Positions 54,301 to 64,000 of a stretch of DNA of 64,000 bases are shown one piece after another. The stretch covers positions 49,840,233 through 49,904,232 of the forward strand of contig NC_087067.1 of assembly GCF_963678635.1 (NCBI RefSeq), written 5' to 3'. Positions within the stretch are counted from its first letter, which is position 1. Each line of letters starts with the position of its first letter. The notes below the pieces were generated by a model. The model was not told the origin of the DNA, did no database searches, and was given only the letters and a program-made list of their open reading frames with translations. The stretch is from Symsagittifera roscoffensis (taxonomy: Eukaryota > Xenacoelomorpha > Acoela > Convolutidae). The position numbers and the translations under genes were made by a program.

Positions 54301-56420
54301 TTCATTAGTGGAATACTCCTTTTCCGCCGCATTTAAAAATCGGGAAGCGAATGAAATCGGCCGCCATCCTTCGGATCCGAGCTGTTCCAGGACCGCCCTT
54401 AAGCCATTATGGCTCGCATCGCACACAATGCGGATATCTTTATGCACGTCGAAGTGTTTTAATTCTACAATATTTGCGACTTGTTTCTTTAGCGTCTCGA
54501 ACGCTAGCTGACATTCGTTCGTCCACACAAATTCATTTTTCTTGCTTAGGAGCGGCCGCAATGGCGCTGAATATTCCGCGAGTGCCGGTAGGTATTTATG
54601 AAGACTATGAATCGAACCCATGAATGACTTGAGTTGTGATAACGACTTAGGGGAAACTAAATTATCAATAAGATTCGTTTTCCGCACCAATGCTGTAATA
54701 CCAGAATTCGGGATCCGATGGCCCAGCCATTCGCATTCATTTCTCGCGAATTTACATTTTTCCAACTTAAGCGCCATTTTTTCTTTAATAAGTTTCTTCC
54801 AAATTTTCTCCACTAAAGCAATGTGTTCAATTTTGGAACATTTTGATACAACCAGAATGTTATCAATAAATGCGTGCGCACATGGAAATTCAGAAAGAAT
54901 TGCGTCCATGACCCGTTGGAATTCCGCCGGCATTGTTGTTAAACCGTAAAATCCCGTTTTAAACCGGTACGTTCCTGTAGAGCGACCTCATACTAATGAA
55001 AAATTGCAGTGTTGGCTAGTACTTTCATTCAAGGGTAATTGCCCGTATGCATACGTCAGATCCATTGTTGTAAAAAACGTACCCTTGTTTTAGTTCACTT
55101 ATTGTTTGTCCCACAATATCCATCAGCTCCTTAATATTCGGTATCTGATATTTATTTTTATGAACTTGCTTGTTCAATTATCTTGATTCTGATGCAAACT
55201 TTACCGACCCATCCTTTTTCACGGTTATGACGATAGGAGAAACGAAGTATTTATCTGAGCATTCTTCTAACTTTTGGATATGCCATTGTACCAGTAGTTT
55301 ATCAATCTCGTTATCTACTTTCTCTTGCAATGTAATGGGCACTCTTCTGCCCTTTTGTTGAATCGGCAACAGGTTCTTGAAGAACTCTGCTTGGACTTTA
55401 TAGTTACGAATGCGCCCTACCTTGTGAAAAAGATTATGGAATTGCTTACTGAAGTGATTCTGCCAATCGTCGAGGTCCTCTCCTTGCTCAGCGGCATCGA
55501 CTTGCTTCTGGATATTGTGCACGCCTTGCCCCGCTGGCGCTTGGACCAACATCAACCCCAGCTCCTGCATCAAATCCAGACCAATGATGGATAGTCGACA
55601 ACCTCCGATCACATTGATGGTCGCGCACGTTGTCCATCCGTTCGATTGAAGTGTAACAACCATCTTCCCCATAAGTTTCAGCGGATTATTTCCAGAATCT
55701 CGGGACTGGTCATCCTTTGGATGTAACTGCCGCAGCTGCACATTACGTGTTGCTTAGGTGCGTTTTAGTTCTACAGTGAAAATAGAAATTGGTGATCCGC
55801 TGTCGATCCAGGCTTAGGTCGAATGACCGTTGATTTCTACCGCCAGTTTTGCCCCGCGACTTCCAATTCCTCCTCCTGTTTCCGCCTGATTGACGTGACG
55901 ACGTAATCCGTTGACCTATCTGAATGCTACCCATGTGCCACCGCATTTGAGTCGGTTACCCATCCGACGGAACTTCCATAGTTCGATGCGTTTTCCTCCG
56001 GATCGTGTGGAATAAGCTCTCCCTCGGTGCCATCTTCGTGAATTAAGCCCACACATCCCCTTCCTGCTGCTCTATGATCCCGGCACGTACGTTCATAATG
56101 TCCGCTTTTCCGGCAAAAATTACACGTAGCATTCCGTGCTGGCAACTTAGCAATATATTCCGGTCTAAAACCGCTCTGATCACAGTTAAAACACTTGCGG
56201 TCCGCTCCGCCGCCGCCACGATTAGTTCCTCTGCCAAACCCTTAGCCGCCACGTTGTAACGGTCGGCGATAGCCACCACGATTGGCGTTTAAAATCCCGA
56301 AGAAGCTGCTCGGTTCTCCGCACGCCGAAAAACTTGGCCCCTAGAACGGGCATCCTTAATGACAACCAAACCTCCATCTTGAGTGTGCTATACAGAAGAA
56401 GAGGCACCGACACCAGCACA
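51330..56420 (-). mobile_element. Second, unrelated Ty3/Gypsy-type LTR retroelement fossil
   Basis: Read on the minus strand the parts are gag with a CX2CX4HX4C knuckle (CNFCRKSGHYERTC, about 56,100), a protease/RT front part (55,741-55,178) and an RT core (54,933-54,295) with PAEFQRVMDAIL and AFIDNILVV. RNase H follows (VCDASHNGLRAVL and onward), then an HHCC-type integrase front (53,414-53,103), an integrase core (52,982-52,668) ending in GCVERTIGSLK, and a C-terminal basic region (51,883-51,476). The RT and integrase differ strongly from those of the giant element, so it is another lineage. A purine-rich stretch (minus-strand AGGGAGAGGGCGG, about 51,413) may be the polypurine tract. No LTR pair could be found. 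It is broken, with many breaks, and older than the giant element. Confidence 0.85.
54295..54933 (-). mobile_element. RT and RNase H part of the second Gypsy fossil
   Basis: The longest surviving part of that element: RT fingers/palm end with PAEFQRVMDAIL, the catalytic-box region FIDNILVV, a thumb with NECEWLGHRI, then the connection and the start of RNase H (IRIVCDASHNGL). The domain order confirms Ty3/Gypsy affinity. Confidence 0.85.
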
Positions 56421-58480
56421 AAGACCCTATCACTGGGAAAGATGGTTCCCCTTCTACGTCTGTTTTGCCGCTAGTATGCAGTGATGGATTATACAAGACG
56501 ACAAACGAAGAATCCTTAACTATCTATCGCTCAAATAGAATCGATCTCCCAATTCAATTTGAAATTCGAAACCGAAATTAGTGTAACTACAACAGCAACA
56601 ACCAAAAACCTCGAAAAAGATATTAAAGGAGGAACAACTGGTTGTATAGTCAAGACAAATTAAAGGAGCTGGTCGCAATTCACCAAATTTCCTGAACCAA
56701 TTGGCACGCTCATTGAATGAAAGCAACACGATGTAACACGCGGTTTGCAATAATTTAAATAGATGCTACGTAAACATAAATTAGCCCACGTAACCATGCA
56801 ACGAGTGAAAAGGCACAGCAATTTTGCATTGGGCCTACGTTCTTTTTGGTTGCTTGTTCAATTGAAAAGAGGATGCTTAAGCCGAAAGAAAAATGATTTT
56901 GTTAACTGATCCACTCGGTAGCTTTTTAAACACTTGACTTGTTGTAAATTGATGTCATATATGTTTTGATTATATATTTGACTACGCGAAATTTGAAAAA
57001 CTGAAATTTGGTGAGAGTCCAAGTCCTCCCAATTGTTTTTATTTTAACTATACTTAGTGATAATTCTTGCTTTGTTTGTTCATTTGCCGTGAATAAAAAT
57101 TAACAGTGAATTTTTTAAAAATTGCAAAACGGAAGTTTTTTGTTTTCATTTTAGGTATTCTCTTTTATCAATTTGGTCGGAAAATTATTTGTTGCTCAAA
57201 CATCAACCGCCTATCCTGCTTGCTCCGACCATTGAATGAGGTACCACAAATACTTATCGAAATGAGTCGAGTGATATATCATACTAAAGTCCATTTAGTT
57301 GTGATTGGAACTACCTGATTGATTTTTAAGTGGTCCCAGCGACGAGAGACGCCGGTTTGAGTTTTTTGATTTTGGAAGCTTTATTTCGCCTTTTTTTGGC
57401 AATAAAATTTTCTTGATCAAATTTAAAATGCTTGTGTAATTTACTTACAAAAAATGGAAGACAACTGTCGACGGTTACGCTTGTTTTCGAAGTTTCTACA
57501 CGTTTATTCAGTTCTCTCATCGCACCACGCACAATAAATGACCCTTATTTGGAGGAAAACTTCTTTTTTTGTAGATTTTTATGAATTTGGTCGGAACATT
57601 CTAAGCGAGTTATCGCAAAAAACCGGCTATCCTTCTTTTGTTTTCAGATTTGATTAACGCGAATTGTATGCTTCACTGAATCTCCCTTCAGTAAATGGTT
57701 AAATAAAATTAATATGGGGAATAAATAGTGATTATTTAATCAGTGCTTCAGAAATGATTGAATATTTTTTTTATAAATTCTTCGATTTGTGTATGATATT
57801 TGATTTTAATTTTAGCTGAAAATGAACTTGGTTGTTTTTAAGCTTAAATGAACAAAGTGATCCTCTAATTATTTAGATCGCGAGGAAATAATTTCTAAGT
57901 TCAGTTCAAATTCCTTTCTCAAAGGAAGGCTTTTTACGCTCTAAACAGCAAAATGCAAGTTACCACAATACCGGATTTTCCTACGCGTCAAGCTTTTCTG
58001 TATCTCGTTCCAAGAATTTTCCCTGAATAGTTTTTAGTCAGGTAATTTAGTAACGGTACCTAATTTTCGCCTTTTTTACAACAGTTTAACAAATGATTCC
58101 TTTGCCTGTATAAAATTTGTTCATTGAGTTTTTCCGACAAGTGAGCTAGAGGATAGGTTTTTCTCTTGAAATCTGGCTTCATTTTTTTGACGATCATTGG
58201 AACATAATTTAACAGCGCCACTTAGCCCCTGTATTTCAACCGTAAAAATTGTCCTTGTTCGAACCTACAAGTCCTTTTAGATCTCTTTAACTATTCGCCC
58301 TCGGATACCTAGTACTGAATATCCCCCATGTAAAGAAATAAATCACGGTTAGGCATATGAGAATTTTGAATTTTAAACTAGTAACGAATCTCCTCCCCCT
58401 TTTGCAAAAGGGGGGATATAGTTGAAGAGATCCGTCGTTCTAAAGGAATTGAATTTGTGAAAGAGTTTAAATTTATTTCA
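56420..58480. other. Intergenic region upstream of SAE1
   Basis: About 2 kb of AT-rich DNA without a supported gene. Two related segments (about 57,105-57,230 and 57,555-57,645) share TTTGGTCGGAAxATT and CGGCTATCCTxCTT-like stretches and may be an old duplication. A 20-bp perfect palindrome lies at 58,395-58,414. Confidence 0.55.
58395..58414. repeat. Perfect 20-bp palindrome upstream of SAE1
   Basis: CCCCCTTTTGCAAAAGGGGG reads the same on both strands. It lies 113 bp upstream of the SAE1 ATG and could form a stable hairpin or bind a dimeric factor. Confidence 0.75.
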
Positions 58481-58481
58481 G
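58470..58481 (+). promoter_or_regulatory. Splice-acceptor-like site upstream of SAE1 ATG
   Basis: AATTTATTTCAG ends 25 nt before the ATG, a good acceptor for a 5'-UTR intron or for spliced-leader addition. Confidence 0.55.
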
Positions 58482-58506
58482 TTCATTTGTTGAAATTGAC
58501 AGTAAA

Positions 58507-60086
58507 ATGGCATCCACAGTTGAAACAAAAGAAATCGTAGGTGACTTGTCAGCCGGAGAAGCAAAATTGTACGACAGACAGCTCCGACTATGGGGAGTGG
58601 AGGCACAACAGAAACTACGTGCGACCAATGTACTCATAGCCGGGTTGGACGCTCTGGGTGCAGAAGTGGGTAAAAATGTTGTTCTGACAGGTGTCAATTC
58701 AGTTACATTACTAGACCATCGCAACTTGACCTCAAAAGACCTCCCGGGTCAGTTCATGGCTCCATGTGACGCAAATGGCCAAAATAGAGCGACAGCAAGC
58801 ATTGAAAGGCTTTCTTCTTTGAACCCTAATGTTAAAGTGAGCTCTGTCGAAAAGAATTTGTCAGACGTTGAGGATGAATTTTTCAATGCGTTCAGTATTG
58901 TATGCGTGATTGACTATCCTCTTGAAATCGTGAATAAAGTCGATATAATTTGCAAGTCGAAAGGGATTCTTTTTTTAAGTGCAGACACGTTTGGCTCCTT
59001 TGGCTACATGTTTACTGACTTGGGCGAGAGTTTTAAATGTCATTCAGAGCACTCGAAGCGAGAAAAAGACGGATCAGAGACGAAAACAGTCCAGCATCAT
59101 GAAGTGTCGTTCAAGAGTTTCCAGGAAGCTGTTCCGTTTGGGAAGTTTGCAAGTGCGGATTGTCTGGGTCAGAAGCAGAAGACGAACAAAGTGTTCCTTC
59201 TTTCACTGCTAAAGGTATCTAGTAGTTGATATTTTTAGCTTTTCTTCAGGGAGCCATTTTCCGAAGTTATTGTTTAATTTCAAGAATGGATCTAAAGTTG
59301 CGAAGGGAAAGAGCTGTATAATATATGATTGCTCTTTTCTAAAAAAAATTCTAATGCCATTTTTAATTCAAGCAAATTGATTTTCAGAGCTCTTACAAAA
59401 TACTATGAAGAAGAGCATTTGCAATACTTATTTGTGCCGCCTGCGAATTTTTACGATTTGGGTGGACAAGTATATGCACTTTGTTTTTGCTCCGACTGAG
59501 CTCCAACGTCAAAAACAGTGAATGCCTTGGATAAATTTAAGAAGTGGTAGGCCAAAAATAGTTTTCAGGATATGGTAACAGCGGTGTGCCCTTGCCCGAA
59601 ATCCGCTGCTTTCTACTTTGTCGAATTTTTCATTTGAACATTTGACTATCACTTCGGAAAATACTTTTTAAATCAACACAAAAAGGCATTTCACGAGAAA
59701 GTTTCAGCTAATTTAAAGACAGTGTCTTTTTTGCAACTTTAAAATAGGGTTTGAAAAGTTTTCAATTTTTAAATACTTCTCAAAATTGAGATGTGATTTA
59801 GGACGACTTGGTAACGTCCAATTTGAAAGCAGACGACCTTGAACTTCTAGTAGACCGACTGGCGGATTTGGGAACCAAGTACAATCTGGCCCCGGATTGT
59901 CTCCCTTTTTCCCTTCTAGCAGACGCCGCCTTTGACCAGATGAAGGGCAGGGCGGAAGTAGCGGCTGTGTTGGGAGGGGTCATAGGTCAAGAGATCATCA
60001 AGATTGCCTCGAGGAATGACAAGCCATTCAACAACTTCTTTTCCTACAATGCAGTCAATTGTGTGGCTAATGTGGTCACGCTGTGA
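58507..60086 (+). CDS. SAE1: SAE1 / Aos1, SUMO-activating enzyme subunit 1, three coding exons
   Basis: SAE1 with UBA2 forms the E1 that adenylates SUMO before transfer to UBC9, mainly in the nucleus. Exon 1 (58,507-59,214) holds the E1-type Rossmann start: LYDRQLRLWGVEAQQKL, NVLIAGLDALGAEVGKNVVL, VTLLDHRNLTSKDL. Exon 2 (about 59,389-59,469) gives ALTKYYEEEHLQYLFVPPAN. Exon 3 (59,802-60,086) gives EVAAVLGGVIGQEIIKIASR and FNNFFSYNAVN, which match human AVVGGILAQEIVKALS and NNFFFFDGM. The total is 357 residues against 346 in human. Intron 2 (GTATAT to TTTAG) is in phase. At intron 1, the canonical GT-AG pair leaves one extra base, so the reading frame is not kept by a simple GT-AG splice. That is either a non-canonical splice or a sequence error. 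Confidence 0.88.
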
Positions 60087-60537
60087 TTTTTAAATACTGT
60101 TTAGATTACTCAGAGTAAAATACTGTTTAAGCGTCGTGAAGATGCTATTGAGTTAAACTGCTATCAAGATGTTAGAATTTGTTGATGTTGTTTAAGTTAG
60201 TTGTTGCATTTGCATTAATCTGTACTGATTTTGAAAAAAAAAGGTTTGAAGCTGAGTTTTTGTGATAAATTGTTACTGAAGTGGTCACAAAAGCCTCAGG
60301 TCGAACAGATTATATTTTCGGGTGCAATTTGTTTTGAAGCTTTCATTAAACCTGTAACTGGTTTCGGCGGTCATAAAGTTTTGTTTTCTACTAGAGAGAA
60401 CCTTTTTGGTCCCAGAGTTTCAAGAGAAAGTAAAGAGTGCTTTAGCTTTCGAGGCGTTTTAGTGCTTTAGTTTTCAAACTCACAGCATTGAAACGTTCTT
60501 AAGACGCATCGCATATCATGTACAATGTAGCACGTCG

Positions 60538-60543
60538 AATAAA
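60538..60543 (+). terminator. Poly(A) signal AATAAA for SAE1
   Basis: AATAAA, 452 nt after the SAE1 stop. It is the only canonical hexamer before the next gene. Confidence 0.65.
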
Positions 60544-60586
60544 GTATTTATGCTTCAAAAGTATTTAGCACGCTCTCAGATACGAA

Positions 60587-60602
60587 CTCTTTTTGTACAT
60601 AG
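60587..60602 (+). promoter_or_regulatory. Splice-acceptor-like site before the LRR gene
   Basis: CTCTTTTTGTACATAG is a pyrimidine-rich acceptor that ends 52 nt before the ATG of the LRR gene and about 60 nt after the SAE1 poly(A) signal. Confidence 0.5.
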
Positions 60603-60654
60603 AAGCAACAGTAGCAGCTGTTAAAACAGAATTCTTACATCTTTAAAATATACC

Positions 60655-62965
60655 ATGGCTTCAACTGGTTACGACAGGGGAGGAAGGGGTGGTGGTGGTG
60701 GGGTAAATAACAACAACAATCTGCAGCCTGTGAATGAGGACGATGTCTCGGAGGATGATGATATGGAGAATGAGCCCCCGACTTACCAGCCTGCAGCTGC
60801 AAACAATAACACTTATCAGCAGCAGCAGAATATGAGCCGAAATAGTTAGTAATTGTTTTTGCCCTTTTAACCTTAAAAGCTAAGGTAAACTTAGTTTTTC
60901 AACCCGAGGCATTTGTGCGTGACAAGCAAATCAAATCAAATTTTTAATTGTTAGTTTAAAGAAAAATTTTGATTTTCTTAACGTGGTCTAGCCAGGTAAT
61001 TAAGTGATCTCAGTTTAAAAAAATTGTAATAAGAATTGAAAAGTTTCGATGTCGTTTCAGATACTAACAACCGAAGTAATAGTTCCATTCCTGGCAGAAT
61101 AAACAACCAATTCGAGCCATCTTCATCTGCTGCCCAACGGTCAAATCAACACGCTCCCTCGGGGTCACAGCCAAATAGGAATCTGAGCAGCGGAGGCACC
61201 AGCGAGGCATCGATCGACTCTACCCTGAAGGGAAATATGTTACGTAATAACCGAGAACGAGACGACAACGGGATATATCGTGGTAGACCACAAAACCAGA
61301 TGCATTACCCTTACTCGTATGATTTCGTCAGAACCCAACCTACTCAGAAATTAAGCCGCAACTTTATAGAAGATCACGCAGTTGAGCTCACCCATATTCC
61401 GTTTTACTGGCAGGTGAACCAAAACGCGTCTCCCTATTTTGGACTGAAGTTGAAGATGTGCCAACTACAGAGGATTATCTACGACTTCGAGTTCGGATCT
61501 CCGACAGGTCAAACAAGGATCCCGAACCTTCCTTCGCTCGTGGAGAGACCCGACAAATGTCTTAAAGTCGACTTCTCGCTGAATGATTTATTGGAGCTGT
61601 CATACGATGCATTGCAGCCGTTTCCGAATGTGCGGCACTTGGACGCGTCTTTGAACCGAATTGAGAACTACCAAGGTATCGAGTTGTGCCAAGACTTGGT
61701 GTATGTTAATCTGTCGCACAATTTCATAAGGAATATAGCTCATATTGCACAGTTGAGAAGTCTTTCCGAACTGAATTTGTCTATGAATGATATTAGAGAA
61801 ATATCGATGATGCCTGCGTTGTCGAATTTGACAATTCTTCACCTGAACAACAACAGACTGACTTCTCTTGATGGCATCCAGAGTCTTCCGAGGCTGAATG
61901 AGTTGCACGTTCAGAAGAATAAACTGAGTGAGATCCAGCCTCTGGCTACTAGTTTCACTCTGAGGGTTCTCAATGCGAGTGATAACAGTATTTTCAGTCT
62001 GCATGATACACTTGTGGTGTTACAGGTAAGCAAAGGTTGACTTTTTTATTTGCATACGTGAACGTTTGAACAAAGTTTTCGTTAATGTGCAGATAGCAAA
62101 TAGCTTTGAAAGTTAGTATATGCAGCAGATAAAAGTTCGTGGATATAAAGAATCTAAGTCAAATAGGTTTTAGCCAAATTGAATCTTTCATGTGAAAAAA
62201 TGACGTATGTATAAAAATCTGAAGTATGATTTGATCGCTTTTTAGGCTCTGACGAACGTACAGTATCTTTACCTGCACGACAATCCAATCCAGACAGAAC
62301 GAGGATACGCCAACGCAGTCAAACAACTGACAACTGCCCAAGTACTCGACAACGTCCCTCTCAGACCGGAGTCGCTCTCCTATGACCCTAATCAGGGAAT
62401 GTTACCTGTCCTAAACAACAAACAATATGACAGTCTTGGGGGAATAAGACACGCCACTGAACATGTGTTCCAGCAACAAATTGAGAACCACAAAAGGAAA
62501 ACAATGAATTACATAAATCAACTTCAAAGACGTATTAGAGAGCTGCAAGAGGATTATGTTGGTTATGAGAACAGATTGAAACGAGATTTAGGAGATGTTT
62601 TGAAGCATTATGACGCATTCCAATACGAAGTTGCAGAGAACCCGAGACAAGATGCAATTTTGACGCCGGGGGAGAAGCCCTGGGCAGGGATGTCCCTAAA
62701 TAATCGCCGGAAAATGGACAGAAGACGCAATGGAGACACTATGGACAAAAATTTGTTCACGCGGAGACACCAAATAGATGACCGGAAGAAGTTGCGAGAC
62801 CCGAGTGAGATTTTGCATCTGGCAGCGAAAGATTTGCAGCTGGAATCTGGACGGACAAATAGAAGCAACAGATTCCTACCTCGTGATGACTCACCGCCCC
62901 GAGGAGGAGGAGGAGCAAAAAGAGGACCCCCGAACGCTACCAGAGAACAGTTCATGGATTTCTGA
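60655..62965 (+). CDS. Leucine-rich-repeat and coiled-coil protein, three coding exons
   Basis: Coding exons are 60,655-60,844, 61,061-62,025 and 62,246-62,965, joined in phases 1 and 0 at GT-AG introns, giving 624 residues. Residues 1-150 are Asn/Gly/Ser/Gln-rich with an acidic patch (EDDVSEDDDMENE) and look disordered. About residues 240-400 hold six SDS22-type LRRs (for example LDASLNRIENYQGIELC, YVNLSHNFIRNIAHIAQL, ILHLNNNRLTSLDGIQ), closed by an LRR-cap-like HDNPIQTERGYANAVKQL. Residues 460-520 form a coiled coil (KTMNYINQLQRRIRELQED). The tail is basic with Arg/Gly/Pro. This layout is common in cytoskeletal and axonemal LRR proteins, but I cannot name the ortholog. No signal peptide or membrane span is seen. 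Confidence 0.85.
60845..61060 (+). other. Intron 1 of the LRR gene
   Basis: A 216-bp AT-rich intron from GTTAGT to TCGTTTCAG. Nothing else is seen. Confidence 0.8.
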
Positions 62966-64000
62966 TATAAATTTATTGATGACATTTCAATTCAAGTTTG
63001 AGTCAATTGACATTAACTGAATTGATAGATTAATTTTTCGTTTTTGTCATTCTAAGTATGGATTTCATGGAAAAAGTGGTTTCCGCTACATTTTTTTAAT
63101 ACAAATGTTGACCTATTTTTGTTGTTTCGTGGATTTTATGCTTTCAAATGGGAAGATAAAATGACAAAATCTCAGTAAAAACGATTTGCAAAATAGAAAA
63201 ACGTTCTATTCAGGTCGATTTTTTGTTCGATTATTTACTGCGCCAGTTATATTGACTTAATTGCGTCGTTTTGCATGTTCTTCATCAGTAAAGTTTTAAC
63301 ACGTGTGTAGGCAGTATAATTCATTGTTTTCATTGAATATCATTTTTTGTTCCCATCACGTTACTAGGGTGGCTGAGTGTGGTAAGGCACGCGTCTCTCA
63401 ACAAGAGGGCCGCGCCTTCGAACCCCACTTCGGTCACGATTGGTTGGATGGGTCCCAGATTCATCCGTCTCCTCAAAGTGGGACCGGGGGCTAATGAAGA
63501 AACGCGTTAGGTTGCGGGTGACGTTTTTGAGTAAGTTATGTCAATCGTGATTCGGTTTCAAAACGTTTTTGTTGTCTGTGTCGAGAAAAAGCGGTCGGGA
63601 GGTTATGGAGTTTTTTGAAAACTTTTCGACAAAGTTTGATAAGAGACTGGCCTCCCAATTTACTTCCAAAATTTTAACAGTGTATGTTTTCGCTCGATTG
63701 AGTCTTTTTGATCGAGTTTGATTAGGTGTGTGATAGAATTGAAAACCAATTATTCCAACGGTAATCAAATTAATCATCATAATTAGTTTTTGCGGGATTA
63801 GACTAAGTTTTTCACTACTGAAATGAAAACTTTTGATTTTATCAAGGTTTTAATCTAATCGCTCACTTTACTCGAATTTAGACTAATACTCTGCAATTTC
63901 AGTTTTTCTTGACACTGGGACAATTTTTGGCTTTTTTCAAAAGTCGTTTGAATCACGACTGAAAGGGGTTTAATGTGATATACCACTCAACCTATTCCGA
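62966..64000. other. 3' flank of the LRR gene
   Basis: AT-rich DNA with one tRNA-derived SINE (63,365-63,530). No clear AATAAA follows the stop; an AATACA variant lies at about 63,100. No further gene is seen up to the window end. Confidence 0.55.
63365..63530 (+). mobile_element. tRNA-derived SINE
   Basis: GGTGGCTGAGTGTGGTAAGG (A-box region, 63,368) and CGCCTTCGAACCCC (B-box core, about 63,413) form a Leu/Ser-tRNA-like head. A non-tRNA body follows that starts CGGTCACGATTGGTTGGATG and ends near GTTGCGGGTGACG. The head resembles that at 42,391 but the body differs. The end of the SINE is not sharply defined. Confidence 0.7.

Larger units (their letters stand above)
60087..60602. other. SAE1 3' UTR and SAE1-LRR gap
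   Basis: A 79-codon frame at 60,231-60,470 has no family match and is taken as 3' UTR. A poly(A) signal lies near the end, followed about 60 bp later by a strong acceptor for the next gene. Confidence 0.6.

Noticed and set aside
60231-60470. 79-codon open frame after SAE1
   Set aside because: No family features, lies within the probable SAE1 3' UTR before its poly(A) signal, and has no splice partner.

Overview
The window is animal nuclear DNA. It has intron-bearing genes with GT-AG junctions, tRNA-derived SINEs, a LINE remnant and much LTR-retroelement sequence. The lineage cannot be fixed from sequence alone. All four host genes have a splice-acceptor-like site just upstream of the ATG, and two of them are almost back to back. 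This would suit an invertebrate that uses spliced-leader trans-splicing, but that is inference.

Positions 1-40,199 are one retroelement complex of Ty3/Gypsy (Metaviridae) type. Copy 1 lies on the plus strand (1-8,302) and enters the window inside reverse transcriptase. Copy 2 lies on the minus strand (38,200 down to 9,415). The two meet tail to tail around a 901-bp LTR (8,303-9,203) and a 211-bp spacer (9,204-9,414). Read in its own direction, copy 2 has a 3.2-kb leader with a CCGGA-rich repeat array, then gag-pol, then a second tandem gag-pol unit, then a 370-bp gap. An unusual accessory block of about seven open frames follows (18,015 to 10,050), and finally a 3' non-coding region. Two accessory products resemble SGNH/GDSL-type proteins and the others are unrecognised. 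The outer end (38,201-40,199) carries two LTRs in inverted orientation around another copy of the spacer. The copies differ by only a few percent by eye, so the complex looks fairly young. It is treated here as a fossil with several breaks.

Positions 40,459-50,134 hold two host genes on the plus strand. The first is LAMTOR3 (Ragulator subunit, two coding exons), whose 3.7-kb intron contains a decayed LINE end, SINE-like pieces and a hairpin repeat. The second is LINS1 (Lines homolog, two coding exons), whose 2.7-kb intron carries a degenerate minisatellite and a SINE-like copy.

Positions 51,330-56,420 hold a second, unrelated and more decayed Ty3/Gypsy fossil on the minus strand.

Positions 58,507-62,965 hold SAE1 (SUMO-activating enzyme subunit 1, three coding exons with a one-base phase conflict at the first intron). 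It is followed closely by a 624-residue leucine-rich-repeat/coiled-coil protein (three coding exons). A tRNA-derived SINE lies at about 63.4 kb. The host genes belong to separate pathways (mTORC1 signalling, Wnt/segment-polarity biology, SUMO conjugation), so no joint function is implied.
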